A DNA stretch of 64,000 nucleotides from Streptomyces sp. TBY4 (GTDB lineage Bacteria; Actinomycetota; Actinomycetes; Streptomycetales; Streptomycetaceae): contig NZ_JANAVF010000001.1 in the NCBI RefSeq assembly GCF_024213195.1, forward strand, positions 558,001 to 622,000. The letters are read 5' to 3'. The notes beneath the pieces are model-generated. The model was given only the letters and a program-made list of their open reading frames with translations. It did not search any database and was not told where the DNA came from. Below, piece by piece: positions 7,756 through 15,963 of the stretch (position 1 is its first letter; each line of letters starts with the position of its first letter). The position numbers were made by a program, and so were the translations under genes.

Positions 7756-8355
7756 ATGCCGACCACACCAGCCACCGCCGCGAACAGTGCGACCACCGGC
7801 ACCGGCGCTCAAGAACCGATCATGCTCGAACTGGTCGACGAGTCCGGCAACACCATCGGTACGGCGGAGAAGCTCTCCGCCCATCAGGCTCCCGGGCAGC
7901 TGCACCGGGCGTTCTCGGTGTTCCTCTTCGACGAGCAGGGCCGGATGCTGCTCCAGCAGCGCGCCCTCGGGAAGTACCACTCCCCCGGGGTCTGGTCGAA
8001 CACCTGCTGCGGTCACCCCTACCCCGGGGAGTCGCCGTTCGCGGCGGCGGCCCGGCGGACCCACGAGGAGCTGGGGCTGTCGCCCTCGCTGCTCGCGGAG
8101 GCGGGGACGGTCCGCTACAACCACCCGGACCCGGCCTCGGGCCTGGTGGAGCAGGAGTACAACCACCTGTTCGTGGGACTCGCGCAGCGGTCCGTGCGGC
8201 CCGATCCGGAGGAGATCGCGGACACCGCCTTCGTGACCGCGGAGGAACTCGCGAAGCGGCACGCCGAGGTCCCGTTCTCGGCCTGGTTCATGACCGTGCT
8301 GGACGCGGCCCGGCCCGCGATCCGCGAGCTGACGGGCGACACGGCGGGCTGGTAG
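7756..8355 (+). CDS. idi: Isopentenyl-diphosphate delta-isomerase, type 1
   Basis: 199 residues. Interconverts isopentenyl and dimethylallyl diphosphate in the cytoplasm, supplying isoprenoid precursors. It carries the diagnostic NTCCGHP motif (catalytic cysteine C84 or C85), a Nudix-like helix AAARRTHEELGL (97-108) and the catalytic glutamate in VEQEYNHLF (E134). Length matches the type 1 enzyme. I chose ATG at 7756 rather than 7750 because GAAGGA lies at proper distance only from the former. It stands alone, bounded by a hairpin upstream and a convergent gene downstream. No other isoprenoid gene is nearby. Confidence 0.95.
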   Translation: MPTTPATAANSATTGTGAQEPIMLELVDESGNTIGTAEKLSAHQAPGQLHRAFSVFLFDEQGRMLLQQRALGKYHSPGVWSNTCCGHPYPGESPFAAAARRTHEELGLSPSLLAEAGTVRYNHPDPASGLVEQEYNHLFVGLAQRSVRPDPEEIADTAFVTAEELAKRHAEVPFSAWFMTVLDAARPAIRELTGDTAGW

Positions 8356-8400
8356 CCGCCCCGGGGCGCTTCAGGCCGCCTCGGATCGCCCCGGATCGCC

Positions 8401-8955
8401 TCAGACCGCCGAGGTCGGGGTGGCGGCGGGTGACGCGAGGGCCGTGGTGAGCGGCAGTGCCGCCCAGATGACCTTGCCGCCCGTGGAGGTGTGCTCCACG
8501 TCGCAGACCCCGCCGGCCTCCAGCGTGACCTCCCGGACGAGCAGGAGGCCCCGGCCGCCGGTCTGGCCGAAATCGGCCTCCAGCGCCTTGGGGCGGTACG
8601 GGTGGTTGTCCTCGACGGCCACCCGTACCCATTCCCGGCCGATGGCCACCTCCACGGCGACCTCCGGAGAGAGCACGGCCGCGTGCCGGACCGAGTTCGT
8701 CACCAGTTCGGAGACGATCAGCAGCAGGGAGTAGACCAGGTCCCGGTCGGCCGGCACCTCCTGCCGGCCGAGCAGGTCACGGACCGCACGGCGGGCCTGC
8801 GGAACGGATTCTTCTACCGCGGGCGCCGTGAAGCGCCACACTCCTTCGTACGCGAGGGGGGTGGCCGCGACCTCCGGCTCCTCCCCCTTGACTGGCGGGA
8901 CGCTCCCGCTCACATCCATCTCCCGGCCCCCGTCTTCACGCTCGATCGTCTGCAC
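8401..8955 (-). CDS. ATP-binding protein of the anti-sigma-factor/RsbW HATPase family
   Basis: 184 residues with a single HATPase_c fold. LLLIVSELVTNSVRHA carries the N-box and VAVEDNHPYRP and GGRGLLLVREV the G1/G2 boxes of serine-kinase anti-sigma factors. Streptomycetes have many such orphan proteins and most are unassigned. No anti-anti-sigma or sigma gene is adjacent here. The GTG at 8955 is the longest plausible start; the ATG at 8919 (MDVSGSV) is an alternative. Neither has a strong ribosome site. Partner unknown. Confidence 0.8.
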   Translation of the reverse strand: MQTIEREDGGREMDVSGSVPPVKGEEPEVAATPLAYEGVWRFTAPAVEESVPQARRAVRDLLGRQEVPADRDLVYSLLLIVSELVTNSVRHAAVLSPEVAVEVAIGREWVRVAVEDNHPYRPKALEADFGQTGGRGLLLVREVTLEAGGVCDVEHTSTGGKVIWAALPLTTALASPAATPTSAV

Positions 8956-9049
8956 ACGTCAAGAGTGGGGACCGGACCGCTCCGGGCCGGACCACTGACC
9001 AGAAGTCAGCATCAATCGGACACTTTCTGACCGCTGGCGTATGACAGAG

Positions 9050-9748
9050 TCAGTTGTTCGACCGTTCCTGATCTTCTGGGGGCAGCTTCTCGGCCGCCTC
9101 GTACGTCTCGGGCGCCGCGGCACCCGCCCCCGCCGGCGTCACCGGAACCTCGTCGTCCCTGACCAAGCCCAGGATGCGGCGGGCTCCCATGCCCACGGCG
9201 ATCAGACTCAGACCGTCGAACAGCAGCGCGAGGGAGAAGAACGCTCCGATCACGTACAGACTGCTGCCGGGCCAGTTGGCGAGGATCAGCAGGCCCAGCA
9301 GGATGCCGAAGGCGCCCTGGACCAGGGTCAGCCCGAGGTGGGCGCCGCGCACCACGACGGCCCCGGCCAGCCGGAACACCCCGCCGGTGAGGAACAGCAG
9401 CGCGGCGAACATGGTGAGCGCCTCCGCGCTCGCTTCCGGACGGCGCAGGATCACGAAGCCGGCGGCGATGTTGATCGCGGCGACGATGACGGCGAGCCAG
9501 AAGTAGTTGCTCTTGCGGGACTGGATCGCCTGGAGCAGACCCACCAGGCCGCCGAAGAGCAGCAGCCAGCCGAAGAGGAACATCGTGGTCAGGGTGGCGA
9601 AGCCGGTGTAGACGAGGCCGACGAGGCCGGCCACCACCAGGAGCGCCCCGAGCAGGGCCATCCACGCGAAACTGCGGCTGACCTTCTTCTTGTCGGCCTT
9701 CATGTCCTGTGGACCCGTACGGTCCGCACGGTCTGCGGCCATGGACAC
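9050..9748 (-). CDS. HdeD/DUF308 family membrane protein
   Basis: About 232 residues with a short charged cytoplasmic N terminus (KADKKKVSRSF) followed by six hydrophobic segments arranged as repeated pairs, e.g. MALLGALLVVAGLVGLVY and FGILLGLLILANWP. This is the HdeD acid-resistance/DUF308 pattern. The C-terminal 35 residues are hydrophilic and Ala/Glu-rich. Start is GTG at 9748 or ATG at 9742; a GAGAGG ribosome site lies just upstream of both. Function in actinobacteria is not established. It is divergent from the enoyl-CoA hydratase gene. Confidence 0.8.
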   Translation of the reverse strand: MSMAADRADRTGPQDMKADKKKVSRSFAWMALLGALLVVAGLVGLVYTGFATLTTMFLFGWLLLFGGLVGLLQAIQSRKSNYFWLAVIVAAINIAAGFVILRRPEASAEALTMFAALLFLTGGVFRLAGAVVVRGAHLGLTLVQGAFGILLGLLILANWPGSSLYVIGAFFSLALLFDGLSLIAVGMGARRILGLVRDDEVPVTPAGAGAAAPETYEAAEKLPPEDQERSNN

Positions 9749-9854
9749 GCCACCTCTCAGCTGCCCCCGACGGACCCTCGGACACCGCGACTGCCTGCCG
9801 GTCCGCCGAGCTGCCGGTGACCGGTCTTTTGATCATAGGTTTGACCGTCCGGGA

Positions 9855-9860
9855 TAGCAT
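9855..9860 (+). promoter_or_regulatory. Probable -10 box for a leaderless transcript
   Basis: TAGCAT ends 7 nt before the ATG at 9868, the spacing expected if transcription starts at or next to the start codon. There is no good ribosome site upstream of that ATG and no convincing -35. Confidence 0.5.
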
Positions 9861-9867
9861 CCGGCGC

Positions 9868-10617
9868 ATGGACGCAGCCCTCCTCTCCTCCGTCGCCGAC
9901 GGGGTCGCCACCGTCGTGATCTCGCACCCCGCCAAGCGCAACGCCATGACCGCCGCGATGTGGCGCGGGCTGCCGGAGCTGCTGGCCGGGCTCGCGGCGG
10001 ACCCCGCCGTACGGGTGCTGGTCCTGACGGGGGCCGGCGAGACCTTCTGCGCGGGGGCCGACATCTCCTCGCTGACCGGGGACGACGATCCGCAGGCCCT
10101 GGCCGTGGCCGCCGAGGAGGCGCTCGCCGCCTTCCCCAAGCCCACGCTGGCCGCGATCCGCGGGTTCTGCGTGGGCGGGGGCAGCCAGCTGGCCGCCGCC
10201 TGCGATCTGCGCTTCGCGGAGGAGGGCTCCTCCTTCGGGGTGACCCCGGCGAAGCTGGGCATCGTGTACCCGACCTCCTCCACCCGGCGCCTCGCCTCCC
10301 TGGTGGGCCCGGCCGCCGCCAAGTACCTGCTCTTCTCCGCCGAGTTGATCGACGCGGAGCGGGCGCTGCGCACCGGACTCCTGGACGAGCTGCTCCCGGC
10401 GGGACAACTGGCGAAGCGCGTAGCGGAGTTCACCCGGATCCTGGTCACGCGCTCGCGGCTCACGCAGGCCGCCGCGAAGGAGTTCACGGACGGCCGCACG
10501 GACCGGGACGGGTACTGGGCCGCACAGGCAGCCGGAAGCGGCGACACCGCCGAGGGTGTCGCCGCGTTCCTGGAGCGGCGCGCGCCCGCCTTTACCTGGA
10601 CTCCTCCGAAGGCTTGA
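9868..10617 (+). CDS. Enoyl-CoA hydratase/isomerase (crotonase) family protein
   Basis: 249 residues of crotonase fold. HPAKRNAMTAAMW and GAGETFCAGADISSL form the first oxyanion-hole region, IRGFCVGGGSQLAAACDLRFA the second, and FGVTPAKLGIVYP the active-site loop. The usual catalytic glutamate position near the GGGSQLA helix appears as glutamine or serine, so a plain hydratase activity is not certain; an isomerase or other crotonase reaction is possible. Probably leaderless (TAGCAT 7 nt before ATG). Its 3' end overlaps the convergent DJ-1-like gene by 26 bp. It stands apart from the beta-oxidation operon at 35-42 kb. Confidence 0.85.
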   Translation: MDAALLSSVADGVATVVISHPAKRNAMTAAMWRGLPELLAGLAADPAVRVLVLTGAGETFCAGADISSLTGDDDPQALAVAAEEALAAFPKPTLAAIRGFCVGGGSQLAAACDLRFAEEGSSFGVTPAKLGIVYPTSSTRRLASLVGPAAAKYLLFSAELIDAERALRTGLLDELLPAGQLAKRVAEFTRILVTRSRLTQAAAKEFTDGRTDRDGYWAAQAAGSGDTAEGVAAFLERRAPAFTWTPPKA

Positions 10618-11230
10618 ACGCACGCAGCCGTGCGACCAGTTCGGCGGGTGCCTTCTCGGGGGAACCGGCGTCGTAGGGCGGCTGCGGGTCGTACTCGGTC
10701 ATCAGCTGCACCATCTGCGCGTACTCGTCGCCCGCGATGCGGCCGAGGAGCGAGAGCCCCATGTCGATCCCCGAGGACACTCCGGCGGCCGTCACGTACT
10801 TCCCGTCGAAGACCACCCGCTCCCCGGTGGGCTCCGCCCCGAAACGGGTCAGCTGGTCGAGGTACAGCCAGTGGCTGGTGGCCCGCCGCCCGTCGAGGAG
10901 GCCTGCGGCGGCGAGCAGGATCGAGCCGGTGCAGACGGAGGTGGTCCAGGTCGTGGTGGCGTCGACGGCCCGCAGCCAGTCGAGGACGACGGGGTTCTTC
11001 GCCTCCACGTCGGGGGCCGGCCCGCCGGGCACGATGACGATGTCCGGCCGCGTCACCTCGCCGAGCCCCCGGTCGGCGACAAGTGCGAGCGCCCCGCTGT
11101 CCGTCCTCACGGGGCCGGGGCGCTCGGAGACGAAGACGGTCTCGGCGCCTTCGAGACGGCCGAGGGTGTCGAAGGGCCCGACGGCGTCGAGGGCGGTGAA
11201 GCGGTCGTAGAGCAGTACGGCGATCTGCAT
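10592..11230 (-). CDS. DJ-1/PfpI family protein
   Basis: 212 residues, a class I glutamine-amidotransferase-like fold. The nucleophile elbow is SVCTGSILLAAAGLLDGRRATSHW and IVIVPGGPAPDVEA is the preceding strand and loop. Related proteins act as isonitrile hydratases, chaperones or amidases, and the substrate cannot be assigned. The neighbouring upstream gene encodes a GlxA-type regulator with the same DJ-1 fold and a near-identical elbow (VCTGGLLLAEAGLLDGRRATTHW), so the pair looks like a local duplication. Its start lies inside the end of that gene, a 124-bp overlap in another frame. Confidence 0.85.
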   Translation of the reverse strand: MQIAVLLYDRFTALDAVGPFDTLGRLEGAETVFVSERPGPVRTDSGALALVADRGLGEVTRPDIVIVPGGPAPDVEAKNPVVLDWLRAVDATTTWTTSVCTGSILLAAAGLLDGRRATSHWLYLDQLTRFGAEPTGERVVFDGKYVTAAGVSSGIDMGLSLLGRIAGDEYAQMVQLMTEYDPQPPYDAGSPEKAPAELVARLRAFKPSEESR

Positions 11231-12318
11231 GGCTCCTCCGGAGCGGTTGTCGGAACTTCTGCTGGAAGTGCTGTCGGGGCTTCTGCCCGGACTCCTGCCG
11301 GAGCTTCTGGTGAGACTTCTGCCGGGATCGACCGGGTCCGGGGTGCCGGGACCCGTTGGCGGGGTGGGCCGAACCTGCGGCGGTATTCGGCCGGGGGCTG
11401 GCCCAGGGTCTTCACGAAGGCGCGGCGCAGGGCCTCCGGGTTGGTGTAGCCGCAGGCCCGGGAGATCCGGGCGATGCCCTCGCCGCCCTCCTCCAGCATC
11501 CGCCGCGCGTGCTCGACCCGTACCCGCTCCACGTACCGCCCCGGCGTCACCCCCGTCTCCGCCTGGAAGGCCCGCGCGAAGTGCCGGGGCGACAGGGCGG
11601 CCCGCGCGGCGAGGGCCTCCACGCTCAGGTCCTCCCCCGGGTGCTCCGTGATCCAGTGCTGCACCTCCCGCAGCGGCTCCCGCCGCGCCGTCTGCGCTTC
11701 GAGCTGCGCGCTGAACTGCGCCTGGTTCCCGGGCCGCCGCAGGAAGACCACCAGGTGCCGCGCGATGGACAGGGCCAGCTCCCGCCCGTGGTCCTCCTCC
11801 ACCAGTGCCAGCGCAAGGTCGATGCCCGCCGTGACCCCGGCCGAGGTGGCCACCGGCCCGTCGCGGACGTAGATCGGGTCGGGTTCCACGGTGACGGCCG
11901 GGTAGTCCCGGGCCATCCGCTCGCAGGCGTACCAGTGGGTCGTGGCGCGCCGACCGTCCAGCAGCCCGGCCTCGGCCAGCAGCAGGCCGCCGGTGCACAC
12001 CGACACCAGCCGCTCCGCGGACCCGCCGTACGCGCGGAGCCAGTCCGTGATCTCTGGTGCGAAGTCCCCCGTGTACCTGCCTCCCGGTACCAGCAGGGTG
12101 GTCCCGGCGCCCGGGCGCTCGCTCTCCAGGTCACCGTCCGGGACCAGCAGCAGTCCGCTGCTCGTCCGGACCGGGGCGCCGCCCGGTGACACGGTGCGGA
12201 GCTCGTACCGCGGCGGTCCGGGGTGGTGGCCGGCAGCGGAGAACACCTCCATCGGCCCCGTGACATCCAGGCTCTGCACGCCGTCGTAGAGGACGACGAG
12301 CACGGTTCGTGACGACAT
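11107..12318 (-). CDS. GlxA family AraC-type transcriptional regulator with DJ-1 sensor domain
   Basis: 403 residues. N-terminal DJ-1/PfpI-like domain (about 1-180) with SVCTGGLLLAEAGLLDG, then an AraC-type double helix-turn-helix (about 205-310) ending in ISRACGYTNPEALRRAFVKTLGQPPAEYRRRF. After that the frame runs on for about 75 residues of Pro/Ala/Glu-rich sequence made of 8-residue imperfect repeats and continues 124 bp into the next gene. The tail is unusual and may reflect a lost stop codon. ATG at 12318 opens the family-typical SSRTVLVVLYDGVQSLDVTG. It probably regulates the downstream DJ-1 gene, with which it is co-oriented. Confidence 0.85.
   Translation of the reverse strand: MSSRTVLVVLYDGVQSLDVTGPMEVFSAAGHHPGPPRYELRTVSPGGAPVRTSSGLLLVPDGDLESERPGAGTTLLVPGGRYTGDFAPEITDWLRAYGGSAERLVSVCTGGLLLAEAGLLDGRRATTHWYACERMARDYPAVTVEPDPIYVRDGPVATSAGVTAGIDLALALVEEDHGRELALSIARHLVVFLRRPGNQAQFSAQLEAQTARREPLREVQHWITEHPGEDLSVEALAARAALSPRHFARAFQAETGVTPGRYVERVRVEHARRMLEEGGEGIARISRACGYTNPEALRRAFVKTLGQPPAEYRRRFGPPRQRVPAPRTRSIPAEVSPEAPAGVRAEAPTALPAEVPTTAPEEPCRSPYCSTTASPPSTPSGPSTPSAVSKAPRPSSSPSAPAP
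11251..11322. repeat. Three imperfect 24-bp tandem repeats
   Basis: Units at 11251-11274, 11275-11298 and 11299-11322, each beginning CGG(A/G)(A/G)CTTCTG. The period is a multiple of three, so in the GlxA-like gene they encode 8-residue Pro/Ala/Glu repeats in the C-terminal tail just before the start of the DJ-1-like gene. Confidence 0.7.
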
Positions 12319-12401
12319 GACCTCATCGTGTGCCACCCGCGGCGATGGCCGCAATGACGTCCACCCCACCTATCCGGCCATACGGGTCCTGATGCGATCC
12401 T

Positions 12402-13709
12402 GTGCCGGTCCCCCGCCCTTCACCGCCCGCTCCGGAGCCCGTCCTGTACCCCGCCGCCGCCGCGTGCCTGTCCGCCGTCCTCCTCCTCGGGGTGCTCGCC
12501 TTCGCCGTCCTGCGCCCGCGCGGGCTGCCGGAGGCCGCGGCCGCGGTGCCCGCCGCGGGGCTGCTCGTCGTCCTGGGCGTCGTACCGCCCGCCGACGCGT
12601 GGGCGCAGACCCGCGAGCTGCTTCCGGTGGTCGGGTTCCTCGCGGTGATCCTGGCGCTGGCCCGGCTCTGCGCCGACGAGGGGCTGTTCAGGGCCGCCGG
12701 GGCCGCGGTGGCCCGGCGGGCGGCGGGGCGCGGACCCGTGGCACTGCTCGGCGGGGTGTTCGCCGTCGCCTCGGTCGTCACCGCCGCGCTGAGCCTGGAC
12801 GCCACCGTGGTGCTGCTGACCCCGGTGGTGCTGGCGACGGCCTCCCGGCTGGGGGCGCGGCCGCGGCCGCACGTGTACGCGACCGCGCACCTGGCGAACT
12901 CCGCCTCGCTGCTCCTGCCGGTCTCCAACCTCACCAATCTGCTGGCCTTCGCCGCGAGCGGGCTGTCCTTCACCCGGTTCGCCGCGCTCATGGCCTTGCC
13001 CTGGCTGACGGCCATCGGCGTGGAGTACGCGGTCTTCCGGCGCTATTTCCGCAGCGACCTGGCGGCGGCCCCGGAGCACATACCGCTGGCCGGGGATCCG
13101 GCGCCGCTGCCGCGGTTCGCGGCCGGGGTGCTCGCGCTGACCCTGGCCGGTTTCGCGCTCGCCTCCTTCGCCGGGGCGAGCCCCGCCTGGGCGGCGCTCG
13201 CGGGCACGCTGGTCCTGGCCGTACGGGCGCTGCGGCGCCGGGAGACCACGCCCGCGCGGATCCTGGGCTCGGCGGCGCCGGCCTTCTGCCTGTTCGTGCT
13301 GGCACTGGGCGTGGTGGTGCGCGCCGTCGTGGACCACGGGCTCGGGGCCGGGCTGGAGTGGGTGACCCCGGCCGGGGACTCCCTGCCCGCGCTGCTCGCG
13401 GTGGCGGCGGTGGCCGCCGTACTGGCCAACCTGATCAACAACCTGCCCGCGGTACTGGCCCTGCTGCCGGTGGCTGCGGCGGGCGGCGCCGGGCCGGTGC
13501 TCGCCGTGCTGATCGGCGTGAACATCGGCCCGAACCTGACCTACGCGGGCTCCCTGGCCACCCTGCTGTGGCGGCGGATCCTGCACGCGGACAAGTACGA
13601 CGGCGTCACCCTCGGGGACTTCACCCGGCTCGGCGTGCTGACCACCGTGCCGGCCCTGGCCGCCGCGGTGACGGCCCTGTGGGCGGCCCTGCGCCTCGTC
13701 GGCGCGTGA
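12402..13709 (+). CDS. ArsB/SLC13-type anion or Na+/H+ permease
   Basis: 435 residues, about 11-12 hydrophobic segments. Two pseudo-symmetric halves each contain a family motif: ALSLDATVVLLTPVVLATA with HLANSASLLLPVSNLTNLL in the first, and NLINNLPAVLALLP with GVNIGPNLTYAGSLATLLW in the second. This is the ion-transporter superfamily pattern of ArsB, NhaD and SLC13. No arsenate reductase or ArsR gene is adjacent, so arsenite export is not supported by context. GTG at 12402 is the start and no clear ribosome site is present. It is divergent from the GlxA-like gene across 83 bp. Confidence 0.85.
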   Translation: MPVPRPSPPAPEPVLYPAAAACLSAVLLLGVLAFAVLRPRGLPEAAAAVPAAGLLVVLGVVPPADAWAQTRELLPVVGFLAVILALARLCADEGLFRAAGAAVARRAAGRGPVALLGGVFAVASVVTAALSLDATVVLLTPVVLATASRLGARPRPHVYATAHLANSASLLLPVSNLTNLLAFAASGLSFTRFAALMALPWLTAIGVEYAVFRRYFRSDLAAAPEHIPLAGDPAPLPRFAAGVLALTLAGFALASFAGASPAWAALAGTLVLAVRALRRRETTPARILGSAAPAFCLFVLALGVVVRAVVDHGLGAGLEWVTPAGDSLPALLAVAAVAAVLANLINNLPAVLALLPVAAAGGAGPVLAVLIGVNIGPNLTYAGSLATLLWRRILHADKYDGVTLGDFTRLGVLTTVPALAAAVTALWAALRLVGA

Positions 13710-13768
13710 CCCTCCCGGGCGGCCGCCGCACCTGCCCGGCCCCGGGATCCGCACGTGCGGGGCGCGGA

Positions 13769-13774
13769 TAGGAT
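13769..13774 (+). promoter_or_regulatory. Probable -10 box upstream of ABC-F gene
   Basis: TAGGAT lies 9 nt before the ATG at 13784. With transcription starting about 7 nt after the box the leader would be almost absent. Confidence 0.45.
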
Positions 13775-13783
13775 CGGGACATC

Positions 13784-15421
13784 ATGACTGCAACCCTCGT
13801 CGCCAAGAAGCTGACCGCCGCGCACGGTGAGCGCACGCTCTTCGCCGATCTCGACCTCGTCGTCGCGCCCGGCGACGTCATCGGCCTCGTCGGCGTCAAC
13901 GGCGCCGGGAAGTCCACCCTGCTGCGGATGCTCGCCGGGCTGGACGCCCCCGAGACCGGCGAGCTGCGCCTCTCCCCGCCCGGCGCCGCCGTCGGGCACC
14001 TGCCGCAGGAGCCGGAGCGGCGCCCCGGCGAGTCGATCCGCGAGTTCCTGGCCCGCCGTACGGGTGTGGCAGCGGCGCAGGCCGAGCTCGACGCGGCGAC
14101 GCAGGGTCTCGTGGACGGCACCCCCGGCGCGGACGACGCGTACGCGGACGCCCTCGACCGGTGGCTGAACCTCGGCGGGGCCGACCTCGACGAGCGGGCC
14201 GTGCAGGTGGCCGACGACCTGGGGCTGTCCGTCGGCCTCGACCTGCCGATGACCGCGCTGTCCGGCGGCCAGGCCGCCCGCGCCGGCCTCGCCTCGCTGC
14301 TGCTGTCCCGCTACGACGTCTTCCTGCTCGACGAGCCCACCAACGACCTGGACCTCGAAGGTCTGGAGCGTCTGGAGCAGTTCGTGAAGGGACTGCGCGC
14401 CGGCACCGTCGTCATCAGCCACGACCGCGAGTTCCTCACGCGCACCGTCACCAAGGTCCTCGAACTGGACCTGGCGCAGCAGCAGATCAACCTCTACGGC
14501 GGCGGCTACGACGCCTACCTGGCGGAGCGCGAGCGAGCCCGCACCCATGCCCGCGAGGAGTACGACGAGTACTCCGACAAGCGCTCGGCCCTGGAGGACC
14601 GGGCCGCGATGCAGCGCGGCTGGAGCGACAAGGGCGTCAAGAACGCCAAGCGCAAGTCCACCGACAACGACAAGTCCGCCAGGAAGGCCGCCGCCGACGC
14701 GAGCGAGAAGCAGGCCTCCAAGGCCCGCCAGACGCAGCGCGCGATCGAGCGGCTCGAAGTGGTCGAGGAGCCGCGCAAGGAGTGGGAGCTGCGCATGGAG
14801 ATCGCGGCGGCCCCGCGCTCCGGCTCGGTGGTGGCCACCCTGCGCGAAGCGGTCGTCCAGCGGGGAGACTTCGCCTTCGGGCCGGCGAGCCTGCAGATCG
14901 ACTGGGCGGACCGGGTCGCCATCACCGGCGCCAACGGAGCGGGCAAGTCGACCCTGTTGGCCGTCCTCCTGGGCCGCCTCGCCCCGGACTCCGGCTCCGC
15001 CACCCTCGGCTCGGGCGTCCGGGTCGGCGAAGTCGACCAGGCCCGCGGCCTGTTCCTCGGCGACGAGTCGCTCATCGACGCCTTCTGCGCCGCCGTGCCC
15101 GATACCGAGCCCGCCGAAGTCCGCACTCTGCTGGCCAAGTTCGGCCTGAAGGCGGCGCACGTGACCCGCCCGGCGGCCACCCTCTCCCCCGGCGAGCGCA
15201 CCCGGGCGGCCCTGGCGCTGCTCCAGGGGCGCGGGGTGAACCTGCTGGTGCTGGACGAGCCGACGAACCACCTCGACCTGCCGGCCATCGAGCAGCTGGA
15301 GTCCGCCCTGGAGGCCTACGAGGGCACCCTGCTGCTGGTCACCCACGACCGCCGGATGCTCGACGCGGTCCAGGTCACCCGCCGCATGCACGTCGCGGAC
15401 GGCAAGGTCACCGAGCTCTAG
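13784..15421 (+). CDS. ABC-F family ATPase (ribosome-associated type)
   Basis: 545 residues, two ABC domains and no membrane segment. First domain: Walker A GVNGAGKST, signature LSGGQ, Walker B VFLLDEPTND. Second: GANGAGKST, LSPGE in place of LSGGE, LLVLDEPTNH. The linker (about 235-345) is a highly charged Lys/Arg/Glu-rich helical region, as in ABC-F proteins that enter the ribosomal E site and act in translation or antibiotic protection. Probably near-leaderless. It is one of two ABC-F proteins in the window (the other at 50730) and most like the housekeeping streptomycete type. Role inferred from family. Confidence 0.9.
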   Translation: MTATLVAKKLTAAHGERTLFADLDLVVAPGDVIGLVGVNGAGKSTLLRMLAGLDAPETGELRLSPPGAAVGHLPQEPERRPGESIREFLARRTGVAAAQAELDAATQGLVDGTPGADDAYADALDRWLNLGGADLDERAVQVADDLGLSVGLDLPMTALSGGQAARAGLASLLLSRYDVFLLDEPTNDLDLEGLERLEQFVKGLRAGTVVISHDREFLTRTVTKVLELDLAQQQINLYGGGYDAYLAERERARTHAREEYDEYSDKRSALEDRAAMQRGWSDKGVKNAKRKSTDNDKSARKAAADASEKQASKARQTQRAIERLEVVEEPRKEWELRMEIAAAPRSGSVVATLREAVVQRGDFAFGPASLQIDWADRVAITGANGAGKSTLLAVLLGRLAPDSGSATLGSGVRVGEVDQARGLFLGDESLIDAFCAAVPDTEPAEVRTLLAKFGLKAAHVTRPAATLSPGERTRAALALLQGRGVNLLVLDEPTNHLDLPAIEQLESALEAYEGTLLLVTHDRRMLDAVQVTRRMHVADGKVTEL

Positions 15422-15462
15422 CGCCGAGCCCCGCCCGAGATGCCGACCCGCCCGGGCACGAC

Positions 15463-15468
15463 TAGCCT
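15463..15468 (+). promoter_or_regulatory. Possible -10 box for the small secreted protein gene
   Basis: TAGCCT at this position would start transcription near 15475, giving a leader of about 190 nt before the ATG at 15666. The region between has no convincing gene of its own. Confidence 0.35.
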
Positions 15469-15665
15469 TTGTGGGTGAGAGCCGCAACCGCGGAGCACGC
15501 CCCCATGGCCGGCCGTTCCATGCCGCCCGGGTGGGCTGACTTGTGCTTCCGCATTTTCGGCGGCCCTGTATCCGATCCGCGTCGCGCGTACCCGTACGCG
15601 GTCCGCGGTTCCGTCCTTCAGACCTCGGAGAGGTTCGAGGAGGGTGGAAGGAAAGGGAAATTCTC

Positions 15666-15911
15666 ATGTTCGCAACGAGAGCCAAGCGCCTCTTCGTGGT
15701 CTCCGCGGCCGGTCTCCTGATGGCCGGCGGGGCCGCGCTGGGTACGGCGGGCACCGCCTCGGCGGCGACCCCGGCCCAGCAGGTGAGCTACGTCGCCGGT
15801 GGCTGGGACCACGACGACAACGGCCACCACGGCGGCTGGTGGGACGACGATGACGACTACGGCTACGGAGGCCACGGAGGCTACGGAGGTCACCACCGCG
15901 GCGGCTGCTGA
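15666..15911 (+). CDS. Small secreted His/Asp/Gly-rich protein
   Basis: 81 residues. A clear signal peptide: positive n-region (MFATRAKRLF), hydrophobic core (VVSAAGLLMAGGAALG) and a likely cleavage after TASA. The mature part is about 50 residues with clusters WDHDDNGHHGGWWDDDDD and YGYGGHGGYGGHHRGGC. The density of His and Asp suggests metal binding, and the single C-terminal Cys might crosslink. The GGAAAGGGAAA ribosome site lies about 6 nt before ATG. I do not recognise a family. It resembles no chaplin or rodlin that I know. Confidence 0.75.
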   Translation: MFATRAKRLFVVSAAGLLMAGGAALGTAGTASAATPAQQVSYVAGGWDHDDNGHHGGWWDDDDDYGYGGHGGYGGHHRGGC

Positions 15912-15927
15912 ACGCCGTTCAACCCAG

Positions 15928-15960
15928 GCGTGCGCGACCCTGCCACAGGGCCGCGCACGC
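15928..15960. terminator. Bidirectional terminator hairpin
   Basis: Outer arms GCGTGCGCG/CGCGCACGC (9 bp), one mismatch on each side, then inner arms CCCTG/CAGGG around CCA. It lies between the convergent secreted-peptide and SDR genes. Confidence 0.75.
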
Positions 15961-15963
15961 GCG

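Noticed and set aside
11251..11322. Tandem repeats as a CRISPR-like array
   Set aside because: Units are directly adjacent with no spacers and are in-frame coding repeats; the same applies to 42715-42759.
12402..13709. Arsenite efflux operon
   Set aside because: The permease has the ArsB/SLC13 fold but no ArsR, ArsC or arsenic-binding neighbour; substrate left open.
15475..15720. GTG-started frame after the TAGCCT box, possibly a leaderless gene
   Set aside because: It overlaps the signal-peptide gene in another frame and has no domain or signal; better seen as the leader of that gene.
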